DNA of 23,169 bases from Elysia marginata (Eukaryota; Mollusca; Gastropoda; Plakobranchidae): NCBI GenBank assembly GCA_019649035.1, contig BMAT01006440.1, positions 1 to 23,169 of the forward strand, read 5' to 3'. Below, piece after piece: positions 22,001-23,169 of the stretch (within the stretch, counting starts at the first letter, position 1; each line of letters starts with the position of its first letter). Below the pieces are notes generated by a model that was not told where the DNA came from, made no database searches, and saw only the letters and a program-made list of their open reading frames with translations. Position numbers and translations under genes: made by a program.

Positions 22001-22761
22001 TCTCTGCCTCTCTCTTTCCCTTTCGCCCCGTATCTGATATTATCCAAAGCACTCACCTTGCGAACACGCCAATGTTGTAGCGCAGAGCAAAGCAGACCCC
22101 CAACACCACGTAAAGCACGGTGGAGGCTGAGGGTCGTAGGGTGATCGTCTTGTCGTAAGTATGCCGGAGCAGCAGCGACAGAAACACCAACGGCAGCGGC
22201 ATCACAGCGGCCAGAGACAGCAACACCACCATCTCATCCCCGCCAGCCCGCCTCATACTTGTGGTGTAGATGGGCGAGGCAATGAGGATCCCGGCGTTGG
22301 AGAAGATGGTCATCAAACACATCAGGACGATGTTCACCTTGGTGGGTTTCTTGTTGTACCTGGGGTGGTAGCAGATGGTCCGCTCCAACGCTCGCTCTAG
22401 GATATTGGGCTCGTAGTTCTTGTTCCGGTTTCTGTCTTCCACGTCCGTCTCTGAAGTCGTGGCGAGATCCACCTCGCTCGTGACGTCAGGCATGACGCTG
22501 CCGAACGTGTTCACGCTGATTGGTCGGTTGTGAATGTCGTAGGACACGCCCACCGAGGCGCCGGGAATCTGTGACTTGTGGCCGGAAGATGGCGGGGGCG
22601 GGAACACTGAGGGACTCTGGGAGTGTATGGTGCCAGTAGAGGCGCGGTGGGAGCAGGCAGACGACAAGGACGAGTTTGACCCTGTGAGATCGCCTCTTTC
22701 CCCTTCCCTCCCGCTGCCACGCCCACCAAAACATCGTCTTCGCTTGCTGCGCCCACTGGCC
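5901..22761 (-). CDS. CRT-like 10-TM transporter (drug/metabolite transporter superfamily), 8 exons, 5' partial
   Basis: Spliced CDS of 705+95+221+96+48+59+230+146 nt; all seven GT-AG junctions preserve frame, giving 532 residues plus TGA. Residues 1-135 are a hydrophilic Ser/Pro/Arg-rich tail. Ten hydrophobic segments follow, near 142-164, 177-198, 213-234, 244-264, 271-286, 308-331, 343-362, 416-440, 446-466 and 485-509, then a charged C-tail. Ten helices is the DMT count. The helix 4-5 pattern, the loop before helix 8 with Cys405, Cys413 and Cys416, and the Ser/Ala/Pro-rich helix 9 resemble CRT-like proteins (apicomplexan CRT, plant CLT). Known members sit in vacuolar, lysosomal or plastid membranes and move small cations, peptides or thiols; the substrate here is unknown. 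A GYSDV tail motif (518-522) fits endolysosomal sorting. No database search was possible: the 10-TM call is firm, the CRT-like subfamily is inferred from pattern. The start codon lies outside the visible exons. Confidence 0.72.
6068..6232 (+). repeat. (GATA)n/(GACA)n array
   Basis: Degenerate GATA, CAGA and TAGC tetranucleotides, located just upstream of the exon-8 acceptor on the coding strand, inside intron 7. Confidence 0.9.
6573..7200 (-). repeat. 197-bp tandem array built from the 3' end of exon 7 and its donor
   Basis: The landmark GCGACC, marking the exon-7 end on the opposite strand, recurs at 7121 (true exon), 6988, 6791 and 6594, giving spacings of 133, 197 and 197. Each unit contains about 80 bp matching the end of exon 7, a donor-like site (GTAAGT at 6978 and 6781, GTGAGT at 6584) and intron sequence with AGCAGACTAATCGAA repeats. 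The exon-like parts have in-frame stops or shifts, so they are decayed copies, not alternative exons. Confidence 0.85.
7112..7341 (-). CDS. Exon 7: helices 8-9 of CRT-like transporter
   Basis: A 230-nt exon. The acceptor CCACTTGCCAG|C completes the AG from exon 6 as Ser, and the donor is CTGTCG|GTAAGT. It encodes YKPRCENC, helix 8 (LVALSSSIVCHSIFSLLLVS), a TEG turn, helix 9 (TTLVSAMSAPVVAGFWSLF) and the loop DYDYSTDTIKWHPTWSHSV. The Ser/Ala/Pro-rich helix 9 is the most CRT/CLT-like part of the protein. About 85 bp of its 3' end, with the splice donor, has been copied into a tandem array in the next intron. Confidence 0.85.
7925..8060 (+). repeat. Degenerate (GATA)n array
   Basis: GATA/GGTA/GAGA units interrupted by AT-rich DNA; lies in intron 6, about 35 bp past the exon-6 donor. 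Confidence 0.85.
8093..8151 (-). CDS. Exon 6: 59-nt small exon, Cys-bearing loop
   Basis: A 59-nt exon with acceptor GATCTCTTCACAG|GTT and donor AACTTTAG|GTAATC, leaving two bases. It encodes VDNLADFWDKLEEGFLCNF, and the split codon completes Asn-Phe-Ser, a possible N-glycosylation sequon. In CRT/CLT proteins this is the amphipathic helix and Cys region before helix 8, which matches the pattern here (acidic-Gly-x-x-Cys). Confidence 0.75.
8491..8538 (-). CDS. Exon 5: 48-nt small exon, loop after helix 7
   Basis: A small exon in phase 0, acceptor GGCTTAGCAG|TAT and donor TTGGCTA|GTAAGT. It encodes YDTTLDVQPVPIYVWL, the start of the loop between helices 7 and 8. The acceptor is a NAGNAG tandem (TAGCAG), so a form with one extra Gln is possible. 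The upstream pyrimidine tract is only moderate. Inclusion rests on phase fit and on a strong donor; a 48-nt exon could be skipped without shifting the frame. Confidence 0.65.
8775..8960 (-). repeat. 40-bp tandem array overlapping the exon-4 donor
   Basis: Units begin with TCGATACTCA or variants at 8782, 8821, 8861, 8900 and 8941 on the plus strand, spacing 39-41. On the minus strand each reads roughly AATGTGAGTATCGATA followed by ACTTTAAA. The real exon-4 donor (AAT|GTGAGTA, G at 8957) is the first member of the series. Confidence 0.8.
8958..9053 (-). CDS. Exon 4: helix 7 of CRT-like transporter
   Basis: A 96-nt exon, phase 0 at both ends. The acceptor is GCCCGATTCTACAG|ATT and the donor is GGCAAT|GTGAGT. 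It encodes one helix (SFSLATSGILSGCVFIVALF) and a short aromatic end (DFIPWYGN). The donor sits at the edge of a 40-bp tandem array whose units repeat the donor-like motif. Reading through the donor meets a stop at about 8916, so missed splicing would truncate the protein. Confidence 0.75.
9240..9425 (-). mobile_element. tRNA-derived SINE
   Basis: On the minus strand a tRNA-like head has an A-box-like TGGCCTGGTGGTAGAC (9412-9397) and a B-box-like CCGGAGTTTAAACCTC (9373-9358) at tRNA-like spacing. An unrelated body follows (CTCAAGTGGGA-type segment near 9270-9300). The head has lost tRNA pairing, so it is not a working tRNA gene. It lies in the intron between exons 3 and 4. Ends are approximate. 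Confidence 0.6.
10187..10407 (-). CDS. Exon 3: helices 5-6 of CRT-like transporter
   Basis: A 221-nt exon. The acceptor CTTTCCAACAG|GC supplies two bases that join the G from exon 2 to make Gly. The donor is AATGTG|GTGAGA in phase 0. It encodes a short helix (LACCAALAGVFVCV), a polar loop rich in Gly, Ser and Asp, helix 6 (ICWPAIFGASFFPWAIF) and the charged end SEREIKKNV. High GC against an AT-rich background supports a real exon. Confidence 0.8.
10455..10680 (-). mobile_element. tRNA-derived SINE with central domain
   Basis: On the minus strand the head GGGGGCTTAGATAGCTCAGT contains a clear A box (TAGCTCAGTTGGTAGTGGC, 10668-10650) and B box (GGGTTCGAAACAC, 10625-10613). The body runs to about 10455. 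A segment near 10500-10590 (CATATTATACTGACACCGAC) is shared with another fragment at 11800-11905. A long GATA/GA array abuts its head at 10680. Confidence 0.75.
10681..10790 (+). repeat. (GATA)n then (GA)n array
   Basis: GA and GATA units (10681-10731) followed by a nearly pure GA run (to about 10785), directly beside the tRNA-like head of the SINE. Confidence 0.95.
11127..11280 (+). repeat. Two tandem copies of a 77-bp sequence
   Basis: GAATCAAATGAAA(A/T)CATATACACACTTAACT occurs at about 11143 and 11220; both copies end near CATAATAGGA or TATAATAGGA. In intron 2, upstream of exon 3. Confidence 0.8.
11421..11515 (-). CDS. Exon 2: helix 4 of CRT-like transporter
   Basis: A 95-nt exon. The acceptor is a long pyrimidine tract ending in GGCTGTCCAG and leaves one base, completing the AG left by exon 1 as a Ser codon. 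The donor is AAAAAAG|GTAAAAG, leaving one base. It encodes LPSHTHQDLQPAISAAGI followed by a hydrophobic run and two Lys. In DMT proteins this is the helix that begins the second internal repeat partner and often lines the pore. Other in-phase AG sites exist nearby, but only this one matches the phase of both neighbours and has a strong tract. Confidence 0.75.
11655..11748 (+). repeat. (GA)n array
   Basis: GA dinucleotides with AAAG interruptions, upstream (on the coding strand) of the exon-2 acceptor. Confidence 0.9.
11766..11908 (-). mobile_element. SINE fragment sharing the central domain, head missing
   Basis: The plus-strand segment GCTGCCACACTGTGATG ... CACATTATTCTGGCACCG parallels GCTGCCACCCAGAGACT ... 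CATATTATACTGACACCG of the 10455-10680 SINE in the same order and spacing. The tRNA-like head expected at its right end is absent; a GA array begins there instead. Orientation is inferred from the other copy. Confidence 0.55.
11902..11948 (+). repeat. (GA)n/(GGGA)n array
   Basis: Replaces the expected head of the SINE fragment ending at about 11905. Confidence 0.85.
12193..12242 (+). repeat. (CTGT)n then (CT)n
   Basis: Tetranucleotide CTGT units with one CTGC, running into CT; the Ser/Leu/Cys-rich frame is repeat translation. Confidence 0.9.
12380..12640 (-). mobile_element. tRNA-derived SINE (family D copy 1), interrupted by assembly gap
   Basis: On the minus strand the head GGGTGAGCAGTGGCGCAATC carries an A box (TGGCGCAATCGGTAGGGCG, 12627-12609). 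After the N run the body resumes with AAGTAAAGGCGGCGAGGAAA (12501-12482) and continues to about 12380. The body matches the copy at 21641-21935. The B box should lie inside the gap. Confidence 0.75.
12502..12590. other. Assembly gap (89 N)
   Basis: A run of 89 unknown bases. Comparison with the second SINE copy suggests the missing DNA is the SINE interior, about 110 bp in that copy. No transporter exon is expected there because the flanking exons already join in frame. Confidence 0.95.
12890..13050 (+). repeat. Diverged 40-45-bp tandem repeat
   Basis: ACTAAGAGCG recurs at 12894, 12939 and 12979, each followed by TATGT/TTTGTACTTTTT and AATGACGA; a fourth degenerate unit starts near 13018. 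Confidence 0.8.
13050..14220. other. No gene seen in intron 1 segment
   Basis: AT-rich. The stretch 13180-13320 is enriched in AGATCTA/CTAGATTTA words, apparently an old diverged repeat. No open frame with splice support. Confidence 0.5.
14226..14320 (+). repeat. (CT)n array
   Basis: About 34 bp of pure CT, then CT-rich sequence with CCCT and CATT interruptions. Confidence 0.95.
14330..14950. other. No gene seen in intron 1 segment
   Basis: AT-rich sequence without repeats or splice-supported frames that I can identify. Confidence 0.5.
14954..15023 (+). repeat. (GA)n array
   Basis: Long GA run with a GGGGGT interruption; opposite in polarity to the CT array at 14226. Confidence 0.95.
15600..15960. 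other. Unassigned mixed-composition block in intron 1
   Basis: A roughly 360-bp block of higher GC than its surroundings, with a short TG run (15684-15698), a small palindrome (TACAATCATTGTA) and CATCACGCAGTCTGATGTCC. It has no long open frame. It may be an old interspersed repeat; I do not recognise it. Confidence 0.35.
16026..16065 (+). repeat. (CT)n array
   Basis: Nearly pure CT for about 40 bp. Confidence 0.9.
16205..16535 (+). repeat. GATA/GACA and GA-rich region
   Basis: GATA and CAGA units at 16218-16275, a TATA run at 16390, then GA-rich imperfect repeat to about 16535. The three overlapping open frames here are low-complexity. Confidence 0.85.
16540..17440. other. No gene seen in intron 1 segment
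   Basis: AT-rich with A and T runs. The 131-residue plus-strand frame that starts in the GA repeat has no splice or domain support. Confidence 0.5.
17448..17495 (+). repeat. (CT)n/(CTGT)n array
   Basis: CT run with CTGGCTCTGTCTGTCTGT interruption. Confidence 0.85.
17620..17830 (+). mobile_element. SINE-like fragment (family C, body only)
   Basis: The segment CTTTCCCCACTGCACCCACCTGTAAAATAGGTACCCGG near 17693-17730 matches, in opposite orientation, the segment at 18185-18232. No tRNA-like head was seen. Limits are approximate. Confidence 0.45.
18040..18335 (-). mobile_element. tRNA-derived SINE (family C)
   Basis: The minus-strand head has an A box (TGGTTCAGTTGTTTGCGCG, 18326-18308) and a B box (GGGTTTGATTCC, 18283-18272). 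The body continues with GGGAAAGTATTTTATCTACA and CCACCTGTAAAATGCGTACC. The LINE begins just beyond its head, facing the other way. Confidence 0.65.
18390..20340 (+). mobile_element. 5'-truncated non-LTR retrotransposon (CR1/L2/jockey type)
   Basis: The reverse transcriptase region (18428-19867) is followed by about 470 bp of AT-rich 3' UTR ending in GGAATAAATAAAG and two copies of ATTTCA, the kind of polyadenylation-plus-short-repeat end that such LINEs carry. No apurinic endonuclease domain lies upstream, where a SINE fragment is found by about 18335, so this copy is 5'-truncated. It lies antisense within intron 1 of the transporter gene. The exact 5' end and target-site duplication were not resolved. 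Confidence 0.8.
18428..19867 (+). pseudogene. LINE reverse transcriptase, broken by two frameshifts
   Basis: Three overlapping reading-frame pieces (18428-18724, 18639-19643, 19529-19867) together read as one reverse transcriptase. Visible in order: the N-terminal fingers region (KSCSPDNINGKTLKTCAHQL, IVPIPKK), LRSIALTPIVFKCFEKI, motif A (FIDFSSAFNTI near 18930), motif B (CAPQGCVLSPLLYTIYTNDF near 19100), motif C FADD (19197-19208), a thumb-like region (KYLGILIDGKINW) and the C-terminal CSLPSLDELY region. The first break is at an A8 run (18693-18700), the second at an A5 run near 19622-19626. Each is a one-base shift, so this copy cannot make intact protein as read. The catalytic FADD residues are preserved, so decay is recent or the breaks are consensus errors. 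Confidence 0.85.
20341..21480. other. No gene seen in intron 1 segment
   Basis: AT-rich intron. Contains an A/C homopolymer patch at 21123-21155 and T-rich stretches; no convincing frame or repeat unit. Confidence 0.5.
21484..21520 (+). repeat. (CT)n array
   Basis: CT with CCCTCCCT interruption. Confidence 0.85.
21641..21935 (+). mobile_element. tRNA-derived SINE (family D copy 2)
   Basis: The plus-strand head GATGGTTTCACTGGTAGGGC has an A-box-like part and a B box TGGGGATCGACCTG (21701-21714). The body AAGTAAAGGCGACGAGGAAA (21794 onward) and GACGCTCGTATCCAGT match copy 1 at 12380-12501. A CT/TGTC array follows. Confidence 0.75.
21955..22022 (+). repeat. (TGTC)n/(CT)n array
   Basis: Follows the SINE tail and lies 35 bp inside intron 1 from the exon-1 donor. 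Confidence 0.85.
22057..22761 (-). CDS. Exon 1 of visible set: N-terminal tail and helices 1-3
   Basis: The 5' edge is an acceptor with a near-consensus branch point: TTACTAAT (22785-22778) then a T-rich run ending in TTTCTAG. The next base is one leftover nucleotide of a split codon, so at least one exon lies further 5'. The 3' edge is GCAAG|GTGAGT with two bases left over. It encodes an Arg/Gly/Ser-rich start, a PPPP run, an acidic stretch (EVDLATTSETDVED) and three membrane helices. GC content is much higher than in the flanking introns, as expected of coding sequence. An in-frame Met occurs late in the tail (SVMPDV, about residue 90), so a shorter product from an internal start is conceivable. 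Confidence 0.8.
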
Positions 22762-23169
22762 CTAGAAAGTTATGCAAAAATTAGTAACACGTGATTAAAT
22801 AACTTATCACGAGTTTATGAAGAACTTCTGGTAACTCAAAAGCAGTAGTTTTTTTTCTTCTATGAGATGTTTTTGATTCAATTCGATAATAATATATTTA
22901 GTTATATAATCATTACTATTAATATTTCACTGAAAGATATATAACGTCATAGAAACATCCGAAGCTGGGCACATCGTTTTAACAAAAAAAGCAACTTAAA
23001 AAAGGGAAGTAACAACAATAAGTAATTGTTTCGATTGGCAAATTTTAATAGAATAAAATTCCATTCGTCCAACTTTTATTCCGAAACCCTTCACATTTTT
23101 ACGATATCATAAAGTGACCGCTTCTCTCAAACCAGATTACATTACACTAGGGAGACAAGCCAGGTCTGA
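22762..23169. other. Intron 5' of the first visible exon
   Basis: AT-rich, without open frames. On the minus strand the part next to 22761 carries a branch point and acceptor, so this is read as intron; no further exon is visible before the window ends. Confidence 0.6.

Noticed and set aside
22667..22761. Start codon of the transporter within the first visible exon
   Set aside because: The frame has no ATG there (the apparent start at 22667 is TTG) and a strong branch point and acceptor precede 22761, so the true start is further upstream.
22161..22794. Plus-strand and alternate minus-strand frames over exon 1
   Set aside because: They are shadow frames of a GC-rich exon whose real frame carries three membrane helices and fits the splice phases.

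Overview
The window is nuclear DNA from an animal. Genes are intron-split with GT-AG boundaries. The sequence is AT-rich and full of GATA, GA/CT and TTA simple repeats, tRNA-derived SINE fragments, a broken non-LTR retrotransposon and small palindromic elements. The repeat style and the kind of gene present fit a lophotrochozoan, most likely a mollusc and perhaps a gastropod. That assignment is inference; no rRNA or mitochondrial marker is present to confirm it.

The window is dominated by one gene on the minus strand, spanning at least 5901-22761. I assembled it by hand from eight coding exons: 22761-22057, 11515-11421, 10407-10187, 9053-8958, 8538-8491, 8151-8093, 7341-7112 and 6046-5901. 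All seven junctions keep the reading frame. They give 532 residues plus stop, open at the N-terminus because the first visible exon begins with a branch-point/acceptor signal; its 5' exon(s) lie beyond 22761 and were not found here. The product is a 10-helix membrane protein. Its helix order, Cys-bearing loop before helix 8 and C-terminal half resemble the CRT-like branch (chloroquine-resistance-transporter-like / plant CLT) of the drug/metabolite transporter superfamily. A GYxxV tail motif suggests an endolysosomal membrane.

Region by region: 1-5900 lies 3' of the gene. It holds no gene I can defend, but contains a foldback element with 45-bp tandem units (1951-2250), a 210-bp palindromic MITE-like element (3205-3414), a TTA array, and the probable 3' UTR. 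The last seven exons lie in 5901-11515, separated by short introns full of repeats. Two of these introns carry tandem arrays whose units copy the adjacent 5' splice site: a 197-bp array downstream of exon 7 and a 40-bp array downstream of exon 4. A 10.5-kb intron (11516-22056) holds SINE fragments, GA/CT arrays, an 89-base assembly gap lying inside a SINE, and a 5'-truncated CR1/L2/jockey-type LINE (about 18390-20340) on the plus strand with two frameshifts. 22762-23169 is further intron.

The most notable signals are the CRT-like transporter in an animal genome and the two independent arrays that multiply 5' splice sites of that same gene.
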